From: an uncultured Prevotella sp.
GTDB taxonomy: Bacteria; Bacteroidota; Bacteroidia; Bacteroidales; Bacteroidaceae
Assembly (NCBI GenBank): GCA_944320195.1
Contig: CALUGP010000020.1
Location: forward strand, 1-45,749
Direction: 5' to 3'
Length of the DNA: 45,749 nucleotides
Shown piece by piece: positions 25,219 through 34,109 of the stretch (positions are counted from its first letter, which is position 1; the number at the start of each line of letters is the position of its first letter). A program made the translations under genes and the position numbers. The notes under the pieces are model-generated. The model did no database searches and had not been told where the DNA came from. It worked only from the letters and a program-made list of their open reading frames with translations.

Positions 25219-25902
25219 ATGATACATTCATCAATAGACATGGAGCGCGCAGTGCTTGAACTTGGCTTCCTGCCATTCTTCCGCTGCGGAATTGACGGCT
25301 TTTCAATCGAGGAAATGACGGCAAGCGAGCTGTGGTTTGCCGACGAGGACGATGGGCCGTGGGAATGGAAAGGCCCCGTGATACGCGAAGGACACTGCGC
25401 TTACGGCAAGCTGTTTGCAAAGAAGGCCGGATACGTAAGTCTGGAATGGCTGCCCCACCTTGTGAACTACCGACGCACGCTGCGCTTCGCCAAGGACGAT
25501 GACACCGCCGCACTCGACGACGTTGTGCTGCAGACAATTGCCTCTGAGGGCAGCGCGACGGTGAAAGAGCTGAGGCGCATGCTCGGCTTCGCACGCGGAA
25601 GGAAGCGCACGGACGACATGCCGGTGGACGACATGCCAGAAGCGGGACGGATATCACTGGAACCCATCCTGACGCGCCTCATGATGGGGCTGCGCGTGGT
25701 AATAGCCGACTTCGAGTACAACACAGACAGGCACGGACGGCCATACGGATGGGGAGTGGCGCGATACACAACACCCGAAAGCCTGTACGGACGGATTGAC
25801 GCCGGCTGCACGCCGCAGGAATCGAAAGACAAAATGACACGGCATCTGTGCAAGACGCTGCCTCACGCACAGGAAAGCAAAATACTGAGACTGTTAGGAT
25901 AA
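25219..25902 (+). CDS. AlkZ-related winged-helix protein
   Basis: 227 aa from ATG 25219; an in-frame TTG at 25204 would add five residues. From memory of the family it matches the short AlkZ-related proteins of Bacteroidales: LGFLPFF, FSIEEMTAS, GPWEWKGPVIREGHCAYGK near the N-terminus; a central winged-helix-like stretch (residues about 105-160, ATVKELRRMLGF); and DFEYNTDRHGRPYGWGVARY near residue 180. AlkZ/YcaQ proteins are DNA glycosylases for interstrand crosslinks, but these short relatives have no proven activity and I cannot point to catalytic residues. It converges with the efflux operon (48 bp between the stops, no clear terminator). Family moderately sure, function open. Confidence 0.72.
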   Translation: MIHSSIDMERAVLELGFLPFFRCGIDGFSIEEMTASELWFADEDDGPWEWKGPVIREGHCAYGKLFAKKAGYVSLEWLPHLVNYRRTLRFAKDDDTAALDDVVLQTIASEGSATVKELRRMLGFARGRKRTDDMPVDDMPEAGRISLEPILTRLMMGLRVVIADFEYNTDRHGRPYGWGVARYTTPESLYGRIDAGCTPQESKDKMTRHLCKTLPHAQESKILRLLG

Positions 25903-25949
25903 TTCCAGCCGGCCATCAAAACGTATATGACCGATTGAAACGAGAAAGG

Positions 25950-27152
25950 CTAAGCGCCCTCTTCCGCCCTTCTCCGCTTTATCACCTGCCACCGGTACAA
26001 CAGGCACGTGATGAAGAAGAAGACTATGGTCTGCGCCCACAAGGCGACATACTCCACCCTGACATCGCCAAGCAAGGCACCCATGGTGTTCATCCTGACA
26101 AAACCGCGGATGCCAAACGTCGACGGGACAAGCCATGAAACCCACTGCCAGAAAGGCGGAATGGCACTCTGGGGCCACGACACTCCGGAAATGAAAAGGA
26201 ACGGAACGGAGGTGAACACCACTATAAGAATGACGTTCTCGCGGTAACGGATGACGCTTGAAAGTATCATGGCAAAGAACACGCACGCAAGAACATAAGG
26301 CAGCATGAACCAGAACGTGTCGCCGGGACGCAGCAAAGAGGTGAAGCCGAACATGCGCGGCACTACAAGGACAACGTAGGCCGTGACGACGGCGTAAATC
26401 ATAAAATAGCACAAGGCCCGGCCGAGCACCGTGCGGAAGACTCCGTTATAATAGCCGTCGTCGCGCAAGAAAGAGCCTATCTTGCTGCGCTCGCGGGCCG
26501 TACCGACAGACAGGCCGACACCGAGAAGGAGCGTCTGCTGGATGACAAGCATCAACACGCCGGGAATGATGAAATTGCCGTAGCCGCCGGTAGCGTTGAA
26601 AATCTGCACCTCGTCGAAGTCGAGCGGCTTGGTGGTAATCTCATCCTCGCGCACGGTCCAGTTGCCGGCACGCTCCACCTGTATTCTGGCATTGGTCTCG
26701 CCGGCCACGGCCGTGGCCGTCTGGAAGATGGCCTTATAATAAAGCATGAAGCTCATGTCGCAGAAAACACTGACACGGCTCTGCTCCATACGCGCCACAC
26801 GCGTCTGGAAATCGGTAGGAAAATAGATCACGCCGAAAGCCTCCTGACGGCCAACAAAGTCTTTAGCCTCGTCAAGATTGTTGCAATACCTGGCCACACG
26901 TACATCTGGCGAGGCGTCAAACTGGCGTATGAACTCGCGGCTCATGGCACTGTGGGACATGTCTACCACGACGACCGGCACCTCGCGCACCACCTCGTTG
27001 GTGTAAATCCACGAATAAAGCAAAGGATAGAACAACGGCACAAGGATGAAGAATATAAGCACACCCTCGTCTCTCCAGATGGTGCGCATCTCGTCATACC
27101 ATATATGGCACAAATCGCCAAAACCTTGCTTTATCCGCGAAATCAACTTCAT
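25950..27152 (-). CDS. ABC-2 type transporter permease (YhhJ/YbhR-like), distal gene
   Basis: 400 aa, last gene of the - strand operon. An N-terminal transmembrane segment (about residues 30-50, VLIFFILVPLFYPLLYSWIY) is followed by a periplasmic domain (about 55-215, with VVVVDMSHSAMSREFIRQ) and five or more membrane segments from about 220 onward, including LFISGVSWPQSAIPPFWQW, typical of ABC-2 membrane proteins. Proteins of this type export drugs or other substrates with an ATPase and, in Gram-negatives, with HlyD and TolC partners. It starts 52 bp after the preceding permease. No ATP-binding gene is found in this operon, so either a separate ATPase is used or the mechanism differs. Substrate unknown. 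Confidence 0.87.
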   Translation of the reverse strand: MKLISRIKQGFGDLCHIWYDEMRTIWRDEGVLIFFILVPLFYPLLYSWIYTNEVVREVPVVVVDMSHSAMSREFIRQFDASPDVRVARYCNNLDEAKDFVGRQEAFGVIYFPTDFQTRVARMEQSRVSVFCDMSFMLYYKAIFQTATAVAGETNARIQVERAGNWTVREDEITTKPLDFDEVQIFNATGGYGNFIIPGVLMLVIQQTLLLGVGLSVGTARERSKIGSFLRDDGYYNGVFRTVLGRALCYFMIYAVVTAYVVLVVPRMFGFTSLLRPGDTFWFMLPYVLACVFFAMILSSVIRYRENVILIVVFTSVPFLFISGVSWPQSAIPPFWQWVSWLVPSTFGIRGFVRMNTMGALLGDVRVEYVALWAQTIVFFFITCLLYRWQVIKRRRAEEGA

Positions 27153-27204
27153 TTATTTCAAACTCCATAAAACGGCATAAGCCAGACAAGCCTGTGGGGC
27201 CGGC

Positions 27205-28386
27205 CTATGGCAGATACCGGTAAACCAAAACATTCTTCTTTATGCGCCCGGCAACAAGCAACGGCAAGGCCGAGAAAAGCGTCAGCGCCCCGATGTAGAA
27301 GGCTGAATAGCCGACAGAGTAGCCGTTGAAGATGTTGAGCTGATAAACCATATAATAATGCCGCAGGGGGAACAACTGGGCAATGGCCTTAATCTCGGCA
27401 TCCATGGCCGAAAGGGGAAACGCCGTGCCTGACAATGAATAGCTGAGAACCGCCCACAGGCAACAGATGCTCATGGACATGCGCAACGACGGCACAAGGC
27501 CGAACACGAATATGCCGAAACCCTGGGACGACAACACGGCGAGCAGACCGAGCAGCAGAATATACCCCGTGCCGCCGGGATGAGGGAAATGGAGCACGCC
27601 GAAAACATAGAACATGTAACCATAGAAGATGGCAAGCCACGTAAGAGTCTGAGGCAACATCTTGCCCAAAAGAGCCACGGCGATGTTGTCGCCTGAAGCG
27701 GAAAGCCACTCCCGGGCAGAGTCGAACTTAAGCTCAGTGCCCAAGGAATAAGCCGTGACAAGGAAAATGAACAGCATCAGACAGCCGGGAACAAGCATGG
27801 TGTTGAGATAAACGCTGTAATTTATCATGGGATTGTTCACCGTATGCAAATCTACAACGACAGGTTGCAGCACGCTCATGACCTGCTCCTCTGACAGTCC
27901 CTTGGCGCCAAGCAACGACGCGCCGACACCGGCCGAGCCGAGCGTGGATATGGTCTTGAGGTCGCGATAGAGCAACGCTCCGGCCGTATAAGACGCCGAA
28001 CTGTAATAGAAAGAAATCTTAGGCTGACGCATGGCAAGCAAGTCAGACGTTGTGCCGCGCGGAATGTAGAGGAACGCGTAAATCTCATTGCGCTGTATTG
28101 CACGGCGGGCTTCAGCCACACTGGCATAACGGCCGACGACCTCTGTAGACTGGAAAGCGTCGAGCTGCCTCACCAGCTTGCGCGTAGTTGGGGTGTCGTC
28201 AAGGTCGACAACACCGACGGGCATGTCGGTAGGCTGTCCGTCGGCCATCAATGAAGTGAAAAACACTGTGACGATTATCGGAAAAACAACCATGCAGAAC
28301 AGGTACATCCAGTTCTTGCGCATTATGCCGCACTCACGGCGCGCCACGCAAAAAAGCCTTCCTACAAACGAGTTTTCAACCGACAT
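27205..28386 (-). CDS. ABC-2 type transporter permease, proximal gene
   Basis: 393 aa from ATG 28386. A GTG at 28398 overlapping the hlyD stop would add four residues. It has an N-terminal membrane helix (WMYLFCMVVFPIIVTVFFTS), a periplasmic domain (PVGVVDLDDTPTTRKLVRQ), and C-terminal helices with LSGTAFPLSAMD followed by LFPLRHYYMVYQ, the same layout as the next gene, so the two probably form a heterodimer. The 8-bp gap or 4-bp overlap with hlyD indicates translational coupling. It lacks any ATPase domain. Confidence 0.86.
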   Translation of the reverse strand: MSVENSFVGRLFCVARRECGIMRKNWMYLFCMVVFPIIVTVFFTSLMADGQPTDMPVGVVDLDDTPTTRKLVRQLDAFQSTEVVGRYASVAEARRAIQRNEIYAFLYIPRGTTSDLLAMRQPKISFYYSSASYTAGALLYRDLKTISTLGSAGVGASLLGAKGLSEEQVMSVLQPVVVDLHTVNNPMINYSVYLNTMLVPGCLMLFIFLVTAYSLGTELKFDSAREWLSASGDNIAVALLGKMLPQTLTWLAIFYGYMFYVFGVLHFPHPGGTGYILLLGLLAVLSSQGFGIFVFGLVPSLRMSMSICCLWAVLSYSLSGTAFPLSAMDAEIKAIAQLFPLRHYYMVYQLNIFNGYSVGYSAFYIGALTLFSALPLLVAGRIKKNVLVYRYLP

Positions 28387-28394
28387 ACAACCAA

Positions 28395-29378
28395 TCACTT
28401 GATAATCAAAGACATTCCAGGACGCAGACCGTCAAACTTGTCTACGGGACGCGCCTTGACCTCAAACGTCTTAAGGTCATACTGGCCGTTGCTCTTGGTA
28501 GCCTTCCACACGGCATAACTGCCCTCGTCTTTTATGTAATAAACCTTCATGCGTATGTCCTTGTTGAACGCAGGACAATAGGCTGTGAACGTGTCGCCTA
28601 TCCGGAGCCCCTTCAACTGGTCCTCACGCACATTGAAAGTGCCCCACTGGTCGGTCATAATGGATATGCTCATTATCGGAGAACCAGCACCCACCAGCTC
28701 GCCGACCTTAGGATAAACATCGCTCACCTCGCCTTCCATCTGAGCCACCTGAACAGTCTCCCTGACATACGAGTTGACCTCCTGAACAGCTCCTTGCGCC
28801 CTGCGCACTTGTGCGGCGGCGGCCTCGCGCTCCTCGCGGCGCGCACCGGCCACAGCCATGTCATACTGGCTCTTGGCGGCCTTGGCCTGAGCCTCCATGG
28901 CCTTGAAATTGGCATAAGCCTCGTCGCGCTTCTGGGCCGTCATCACACCTTCGTCAAACAAACGCTGCACACGGCCGTATGACTTCTCGGCAATCTCCAG
29001 GCCGGCCTTTGCCTGCTGCCACACCTCGAACGCACCCTGCACCTGCTCGCGACGGGCACCCTTGTCGGCCATCGTCCGCAAAGCAGTCGCCGCATCTTCC
29101 GCGCTGACGGCCTGAGCCTTCTTCGCCTCTATGTCGGGAGCGTCGAGTATGGCGAGCGTGTCGCCCACCTTGACATAATCGCCCTCTTGCACACGCAATT
29201 CGAGAATGCGGCCGGGCACCTTGCTCGACACACGATATTCAGACACCTCGACTTCACCTTGTATGGTGTCGGGTGTACGGCCAAATGTCAGGAATCCGAT
29301 GACTCCGACGATTACAACCACAGCCGCAAAACACAGCGTGGCAAGCAATATGTTGTTATGTTGGGTTTTCTTTTCCAT
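28395..29378 (-). CDS. HlyD-family periplasmic adaptor (membrane fusion protein)
   Basis: 327 aa. Membrane anchor at residues about 10-31, a biotinyl-lipoyl-like domain (YRVSSKVPGRILELRVQEGD), a helical hairpin (about 80-190, many Ala/Glu/Lys/Gln) and a second half-lipoyl and barrel domain (EGEVSDVYPKVGELVGAGSP). It bridges inner-membrane permeases and the TolC channel encoded upstream in the same operon. AAAGAAGAAA lies just before the ATG. A short 7-bp repeat array lies between the tolC stop and this start. Confidence 0.9.
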   Translation of the reverse strand: MEKKTQHNNILLATLCFAAVVVIVGVIGFLTFGRTPDTIQGEVEVSEYRVSSKVPGRILELRVQEGDYVKVGDTLAILDAPDIEAKKAQAVSAEDAATALRTMADKGARREQVQGAFEVWQQAKAGLEIAEKSYGRVQRLFDEGVMTAQKRDEAYANFKAMEAQAKAAKSQYDMAVAGARREEREAAAAQVRRAQGAVQEVNSYVRETVQVAQMEGEVSDVYPKVGELVGAGSPIMSISIMTDQWGTFNVREDQLKGLRIGDTFTAYCPAFNKDIRMKVYYIKDEGSYAVWKATKSNGQYDLKTFEVKARPVDKFDGLRPGMSLIIK

Positions 29379-29444
29379 TTTTCTTCTTTAATTTTATGGG
29401 AGAACCGGGAGAACTGTGCAAGATGGAACGCTGATGAATCTTCC

Positions 29445-29470
29445 ACTCTTAATTCTTAACTCTTAATTCT
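29445..29470 (-). repeat. Stop-anchored 7-bp array after tolC
   Basis: On the - strand, AGAATTA, AGAGTTA and AGAATTA follow in tandem, the first unit overlapping the tolC stop codon (TGA, 29472-29470). It has the same units and polarity as the arrays after cydA and the DUF4492 gene. Confidence 0.85.
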
Positions 29471-30960
29471 CAATATATCGTTTCTCCAAGAACTTTCTTC
29501 AAGTTTGTCTGTGTAAGTTTAACGTCAATGTCTGCGTCTATTTTCTGCGAACGGGCTTGCAGCCATGCGGTCTGCGCCGCCATAACGTCGGTAACGTCCA
29601 TCACACCCTCTTTGAAACCAAGATTGGCGCAACGCAGGTTCTCGTCAGCCTGTTCAGTATTCTTCTTCGCCATTGCGAGTTTCTTGTTGGCTTCGGCCAC
29701 CTTGAACGAACTTTGGTTGACCTGCAGCTCAACCTTCTCACGAGCATCGTCAAGCTCAAGCATGGCAATGCTAGTAGCCGTCTTGCCGGCACGCACCTTA
29801 TATGAGCCTTCAAACCAATTCCACACAGGCACCCTCACAATAACTCCCACATTCCACACACCAGAGAACTTACGCTCGAAGCCGTTGTAAAGCGACGGGT
29901 TGGTGGCAAGATAACCGCCAGTCAGGGCTATCTGGGGCAAGTATGCGGCGCGCACAAGCCTTGTTGCCTGGCGGCTTATTTCCACTGTGTTTTCAAGCAT
30001 CTTCAGCTCGGGCCGGTTCTCTATGGCCAATGAAACGTCAGCAACAGGCATGTCGCTTATTGACGACACATCTTCCTTGGCTTCATCGGAAAGAACAATG
30101 TCGCCGTCCATCGGCAGTCCGCACAACTGGCACAACAACATTCTTGCAAGCGAAAGGCCGTTGTCCACTTGCGTAAGCTGCATCTCGGCCTCGTTCACTC
30201 TCACGTCAACCTTCAGTCCGTCGGCCCTTGTGGCCACGCCTTCCTTAATCATCTTGCCGACATCGGCACTAAGTTTCCTGACCAGTTCGAGATAACTTGT
30301 CGCAAGTTTCTGCTTATGCTTCAGCGACACAACTGTCCAATAAGCGTTATCAACATCATAGACTATGTTCTGCCTGCTGTTTTGCATTTCGTTTGCGGCA
30401 AGCTGTTCGCTTATGTCGGCTATCTTGTTTGCCGCGACAATGCTTCCACCCATATAAATAGGCTGGGTCAGCATCACCGACACGGCGAACATGTTACGTG
30501 TATCAGTCCTGAATGCGTCGTTGATGTTCTTGCCGATGGCGTTGCCCGCCCGCTCTATTCCCGGAGCTATCTTTCCGGCAATATTGCCAAGAGCCTCGGC
30601 TGTCTGTGGGGTGATTACGCCCTGCCCGGCCATCTCGGATATGACGGACGACATGGTGTTGCCTATCTGCCCGGCGGCCGTAGTGCCGATGCTGCCTATA
30701 GCCCCTTTCTGCTTGTCGCTCAAGATTGATATCTCCCGGCTGGTGAACTCATATCCTCCGAGCACGTCAACATGCGGCAGATACTTCGTGCGTGCCGCCT
30801 TGCGCGTGTCACGCGCAACGTCCTGCTTCAGCTTGGCGATGTGCAGCTGCTTGTTGTTGCGCAACGCCATCGCACGGCAACTGTCGAGCGACAACACCCG
30901 TTGCGCCCCGACAGGCAGAGCGACAGACATCAGCGAGAGCAAAATCGTCACATTCTTCAT
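29470..30960 (-). CDS. TolC-family outer membrane efflux protein
   Basis: 496 aa from ATG 30960, preceded by AGGAATACG; an upstream in-frame start at 30996 would only add 12 residues before the signal peptide. The signal peptide ends PVGAQ, followed by the TolC-typical opening LSLDSCRAMALRNNKQLHIAKL. Two outer-membrane-efflux repeats follow (about 20-250 and 290-490), with the beta-strand signatures FAVSVMLTQPIYMGG and WNVGVIVRVPVWNW. An insertion of about 65 residues near 80-145 (Gly/Ile/Ala-rich, including QIGNTMSSVISEMAGQGV) is longer than in classic TolC. It forms the outer-membrane exit duct of the tripartite pump encoded by this operon. Confidence 0.92.
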   Translation of the reverse strand: MKNVTILLSLMSVALPVGAQRVLSLDSCRAMALRNNKQLHIAKLKQDVARDTRKAARTKYLPHVDVLGGYEFTSREISILSDKQKGAIGSIGTTAAGQIGNTMSSVISEMAGQGVITPQTAEALGNIAGKIAPGIERAGNAIGKNINDAFRTDTRNMFAVSVMLTQPIYMGGSIVAANKIADISEQLAANEMQNSRQNIVYDVDNAYWTVVSLKHKQKLATSYLELVRKLSADVGKMIKEGVATRADGLKVDVRVNEAEMQLTQVDNGLSLARMLLCQLCGLPMDGDIVLSDEAKEDVSSISDMPVADVSLAIENRPELKMLENTVEISRQATRLVRAAYLPQIALTGGYLATNPSLYNGFERKFSGVWNVGVIVRVPVWNWFEGSYKVRAGKTATSIAMLELDDAREKVELQVNQSSFKVAEANKKLAMAKKNTEQADENLRCANLGFKEGVMDVTDVMAAQTAWLQARSQKIDADIDVKLTQTNLKKVLGETIY

Positions 30961-31025
30961 ATAAAACGTATTCCTAATTTTATGCCTGACGGCCAAGCCG
31001 CAGCTTCATACTGCTTGCAGACGGC

Positions 31026-31898
31026 TTACTTTACGGCGAAGTTTCTCGAGCCTATCATGTTGCCGTCGGCAAATATGCTCACATTATAAGTGCCTTCTCC
31101 AAGAAACTCGTTCACGTTCCAATAAACCGTGACGGGAGTCTCGTTGCCGGTATACTCGATTGCCTTTTTCATTGAATAAGGCAGGCTGCGGTTCTCATAC
31201 TGGAACGACCCGCCGCCTGAAAGCACCGTGCCCGTAGGCGTCGTTATGCGTACATAGACCGTCTTGTTTCCGCTGACCGCGGTAACGTTCTTGGCGATGT
31301 TGAAGTTCACCTGAATAGTCTTGCATCTTTTTATTCTCTTCGTGGCCTTGCCGCGCTTGTTCTTAAGAGTCATCGTTATCCCCGTGGCGTCAAGCTGTGC
31401 GGCAATCGCAACCTTTTCAGACAGTGTCTGCTTGTCTGCGCTCAGACCTTCAATCCGCCTTGTAGCCTCGGCATACTGTCCCTTAACCCTGGTGTTCTCC
31501 TCGGTAAGGTTCTGGTTGAGCCTGTTCAATGAGTCTATTTCAAGCACATAGCTGCGTATCACGGCGCGGCATGTGGCCAGTTCTTTCTTCAGCCGTGCTA
31601 TCTCGCGCGCGTCTGAAGCCTTGACTTCCTTCAGTTCCTGCAACAGTTTCTCTGTCTTCAGTTGCTCCTGGGTAAGCTGTTCTATTATCGAGTCGTTGTT
31701 TATCTGCGTCTTCAATTCACTGTATTGGTCGGCAAACATCTGGTATTCGTTCTCCATTTCCTTTTTGTCCAGTTCGGCCAGTTCCTGCATTTCCTTGTTT
31801 GCCTGTCTCTGATGGTGAAGGCTTGTCGCAAGATACACTATGCCCCCAACCAGCAGCAAGCCTATGATCACAGATGGAATGATTACTTTTTTGTTCAT
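31026..31898 (-). CDS. Membrane-anchored coiled-coil protein, first gene of the efflux operon
   Basis: 290 aa. One membrane helix (residues 6-26), then a long coiled coil (about 30-160, dense in Glu, Lys, Leu and Gln with heptad-like spacing), then a beta-rich domain (about 170-290) containing KTVYVRITTPTGTVLSGGG and a terminal EGTYNVSIFADG, which looks like an Ig-fold. I recognise no named family. It precedes tolC by 65 bp and carries the only promoter seen for the operon, so it may help assemble or sense for the efflux system (inference). Confidence 0.75.
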   Translation of the reverse strand: MNKKVIIPSVIIGLLLVGGIVYLATSLHHQRQANKEMQELAELDKKEMENEYQMFADQYSELKTQINNDSIIEQLTQEQLKTEKLLQELKEVKASDAREIARLKKELATCRAVIRSYVLEIDSLNRLNQNLTEENTRVKGQYAEATRRIEGLSADKQTLSEKVAIAAQLDATGITMTLKNKRGKATKRIKRCKTIQVNFNIAKNVTAVSGNKTVYVRITTPTGTVLSGGGSFQYENRSLPYSMKKAIEYTGNETPVTVYWNVNEFLGEGTYNVSIFADGNMIGSRNFAVK

Positions 31899-31943
31899 AT
31901 CCTTTTTTCCTTTTTATTTTGTCATTATTGAATACATCAGATG

Positions 31944-31974
31944 CAAAATTAGCCTATTTCCTTCAAACTTGACA
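31944..31974 (-). promoter_or_regulatory. Promoter of the efflux operon
   Basis: On the - strand: TTG (31974-31972), a 20-nt spacer, TAATTTTG (31951-31944). This matches the Bacteroidetes -33/-7 promoter and leaves a leader of about 40 nt before ATG 31898. Confidence 0.65.
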
Positions 31975-32029
31975 AGATTTTTCCAACTATAAATATTTAA
32001 AATGATAAAATTAGTAATTTTACCGAAAT

Positions 32030-32063
32030 TTTGAACAATATTTAAAAGGATTACTTATATTTG
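32030..32063 (+). promoter_or_regulatory. Promoter of the DUF4492-cydAB operon
   Basis: TTTG (32030-32033), a 22-nt spacer and TATATTTG (32056-32063) match the -33/-7 consensus. The predicted leader is about 65 nt. The divergent efflux promoter lies about 55 bp away, so the two operons share this intergenic region. Confidence 0.65.
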
Positions 32064-32133
32064 CAACCGTTATTATTACAATCACACATAACAACCTTAA
32101 CCTTAAACAGAAAAGCAAAGACACAGCCATTAA

Positions 32134-32340
32134 ATGATAAAAAAGATTATCGGTTTCTATCGCGAAGGCTTCGCCGGCATGAAGCTCGGCAAGACGCTCT
32201 GGCTTGTCGTCATTGTCAAGCTTGTCGTCATATTCGTTGTATTGAAGCTGCTTTTCTTTCCTGACATAATCAACCGGCGAGCCGGCGGCGACAAGGCCGG
32301 CTACGTGTCAACACAAATATTGGAAAGAGTGGAAAAGTGA
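32134..32340 (+). CDS. DUF4492 domain-containing protein
   Basis: 68 aa with one membrane helix (about residues 22-42, LWLVVIVKLVVIFVVLKLLF). The opening IIGFYREGFAGMKLGKTLW and following FPDI are the DUF4492 signature. This family is almost always found directly before cydA in Bacteroidales, so it is probably a small accessory subunit or assembly factor of cytochrome bd oxidase (inference from context; not proven). It ends in VEK and the stop is followed at once by a three-unit 7-bp array. Confidence 0.9.
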   Translation: MIKKIIGFYREGFAGMKLGKTLWLVVIVKLVVIFVVLKLLFFPDIINRRAGGDKAGYVSTQILERVEK

Positions 32341-32342
32341 AG

Positions 32343-32363
32343 AGAATTAAGAGTTAAGAATTA
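32343..32363 (+). repeat. 7-bp array after the DUF4492 gene
   Basis: AGAATTA, AGAGTTA, AGAATTA at 32343-32363, starting two bases after the TGA stop. Same units and polarity as the arrays downstream of cydA and tolC. The remaining gap to cydA (32364-32443) shows nothing else. Confidence 0.85.
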
Positions 32364-32443
32364 AGAAAACTGAGGTTACAACTCTGCGGCTGTCAAAAAG
32401 GCTTTTACATTTAAAACATCATTATAAATAAAACCAATAAATC

Positions 32444-34048
32444 ATGGACAATCTCTTTTTAAGCCTGAGTGCAGGAACGGTAGACTGGTCAAGGGCGCAA
32501 TTCGCCCTCACCGCCATCTACCATTGGCTCTTTGTACCACTGACATTGGGCCTCGCGCTTATCATGGGCATCATGGAAACGTGCTACTACCGCACCGGAA
32601 AGACCTTCTGGAAGGATGCGGCACGCTTCTGGCAAAAGCTGTTCGGCATCAACTTTGCCATGGGCGTGGCCACAGGCATCATCCTTGAGTTTGAGTTCGG
32701 CACCAACTGGAGCAACTACTCATGGCTCGTGGGCGACATCTTCGGTGCGCCGCTCGCCGTGGAGGGCATCGTGGCGTTCTTCCTCGAAGCCACGTTCGTG
32801 GGCGTGATGTTCTTCGGATGGGACAAGGTGTCACGCGGATTTCACCTCGCGTCGACATGGCTCACCGGCCTCGGCGCCACGATTTCGGCGTGGTGGATTC
32901 TCGTGGCCAACGCCTGGATGCAGTATCCCGTAGGCCAGGCGTTCAACCCTGACACCATGCGCAACGAGATGACTTCTTTCGCCGAGGTGGCTCTCTCGCC
33001 GTTCGCCGTCGACAAGTTTCTCCACACAGTCATTTCGGCGTGGATCATCGGCGCGATTTTCACCGTGGCCGTAAGCTGTTACCTGATGTTCCGCAGGCAC
33101 CGTGATGCCCGCTTGGCCGGACATGACCGCCGCCTCGCTGTGCAGAGCATGAAGATTGCCTCTGTTGTAGGACTGGTGTCATCGCTCTTCGCCATACATA
33201 CGGGCGACAACTCGGCTTACATGGTGGCACAGTCGCAACCGATGAAGCTCGCCGCCATGGAGGCGCTATATGACGGCGGACAGGGCGAGGGGCTGACTCT
33301 CGTGGCCGGTGTAAATCCTTTCAAACAGCCCGACTACGCCTCTGGCGAAGAGCCGCCGCTTAAGATTGCCGTGCCAAAAATGCTGTCGTTCCTGGCCACA
33401 CGCGACTTCAACGGCTACGTGCCGGGCGTGAATGATATCATAAAAGGCGGATACACCCTGCCCGACGGCTCCACGGCAATGTCGCTCGACGAGAAGATGG
33501 AGCGCGGACGCAAGGCCATCAACGCACTGGCCTACTATCGGCAAGCCAAGGCTGACGGCGACGCGGCCGCTGCCGACATGCACCGCAAGACACTTGACGA
33601 GAACATAAAACACTTCGGTTACGGCTACATCAGCAACGCCGAGCAGACCGTGCCTTACATTCCAGTATGCTTCTGGGCGTTCCGCGTCATGGTGGGCTTG
33701 GGCGTATTGTTCCTCTTGTTCTTCGCAGTCTCGACATTCCTTTCTTACAAGAAAGACATCACGAAGATGCGTTGGCTGCACATTGCGGGCATGGCTCTAC
33801 TGCCGCTCGGCTACATAGCCAGCGAGGCCGGTTGGCTCGTCGCTGAGTTTGGACGCCAGCCGTGGACCATCCAAGACATGCTGCCCACATGGGCCGCCGT
33901 CTCCGACATCGGCTCCGGCTCCGTCATGCTTACATTTTTCATCTTCCTTGCCCTGTTCACCCTGCTGCTCATTGTGGAAATCAGCATAATGTGCAAGGCC
34001 ATCAAGAACGGACCTGAATACGAGGAAGAGTTAAGAATTAAGAGTTAA
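32444..34048 (+). CDS. cydA: Cytochrome bd ubiquinol oxidase subunit I
   Basis: 534 aa, membrane protein that oxidises quinol and reduces oxygen at low oxygen tension. Haem ligands are visible: His27 (TAIYHWLFVPLTLG), His194 (DKFLHTVISAW) and Met416 (FRVMVGLG), the equivalents of the E. coli ligands. The conserved helices VEGIVAFFLEATFVGVMFFGW and WWILVANAWMQYPVG are present, as is the quinol-binding Q-loop (about 250-390, with VPKMLSFLATRDF). The end (EELRIKS) and stop codon are encoded by the first units of a 7-bp array, so the last residues probably arose from the repeat. It lies between DUF4492 and cydB in the normal order. Confidence 0.97.
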   Translation: MDNLFLSLSAGTVDWSRAQFALTAIYHWLFVPLTLGLALIMGIMETCYYRTGKTFWKDAARFWQKLFGINFAMGVATGIILEFEFGTNWSNYSWLVGDIFGAPLAVEGIVAFFLEATFVGVMFFGWDKVSRGFHLASTWLTGLGATISAWWILVANAWMQYPVGQAFNPDTMRNEMTSFAEVALSPFAVDKFLHTVISAWIIGAIFTVAVSCYLMFRRHRDARLAGHDRRLAVQSMKIASVVGLVSSLFAIHTGDNSAYMVAQSQPMKLAAMEALYDGGQGEGLTLVAGVNPFKQPDYASGEEPPLKIAVPKMLSFLATRDFNGYVPGVNDIIKGGYTLPDGSTAMSLDEKMERGRKAINALAYYRQAKADGDAAAADMHRKTLDENIKHFGYGYISNAEQTVPYIPVCFWAFRVMVGLGVLFLLFFAVSTFLSYKKDITKMRWLHIAGMALLPLGYIASEAGWLVAEFGRQPWTIQDMLPTWAAVSDIGSGSVMLTFFIFLALFTLLLIVEISIMCKAIKNGPEYEEELRIKS

Positions 34049-34082
34049 GAATTAAGAGTTAAGAATTAAGAGTTAAGAGTTA
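34027..34082 (+). repeat. Stop-anchored 7-bp tandem array, eight units
   Basis: Eight gap-free units: AGAGTTA and AGAATTA alternate through seven units, then AGAGTTA again. Every junction reads TAA and the period is 7, so three units close all three frames. The cydA stop (34046-34048) is one of these junctions. Confidence 0.95.
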
Positions 34083-34109
34083 ATAAAAATTCGCCTTATT
34101 CTCTCACCC

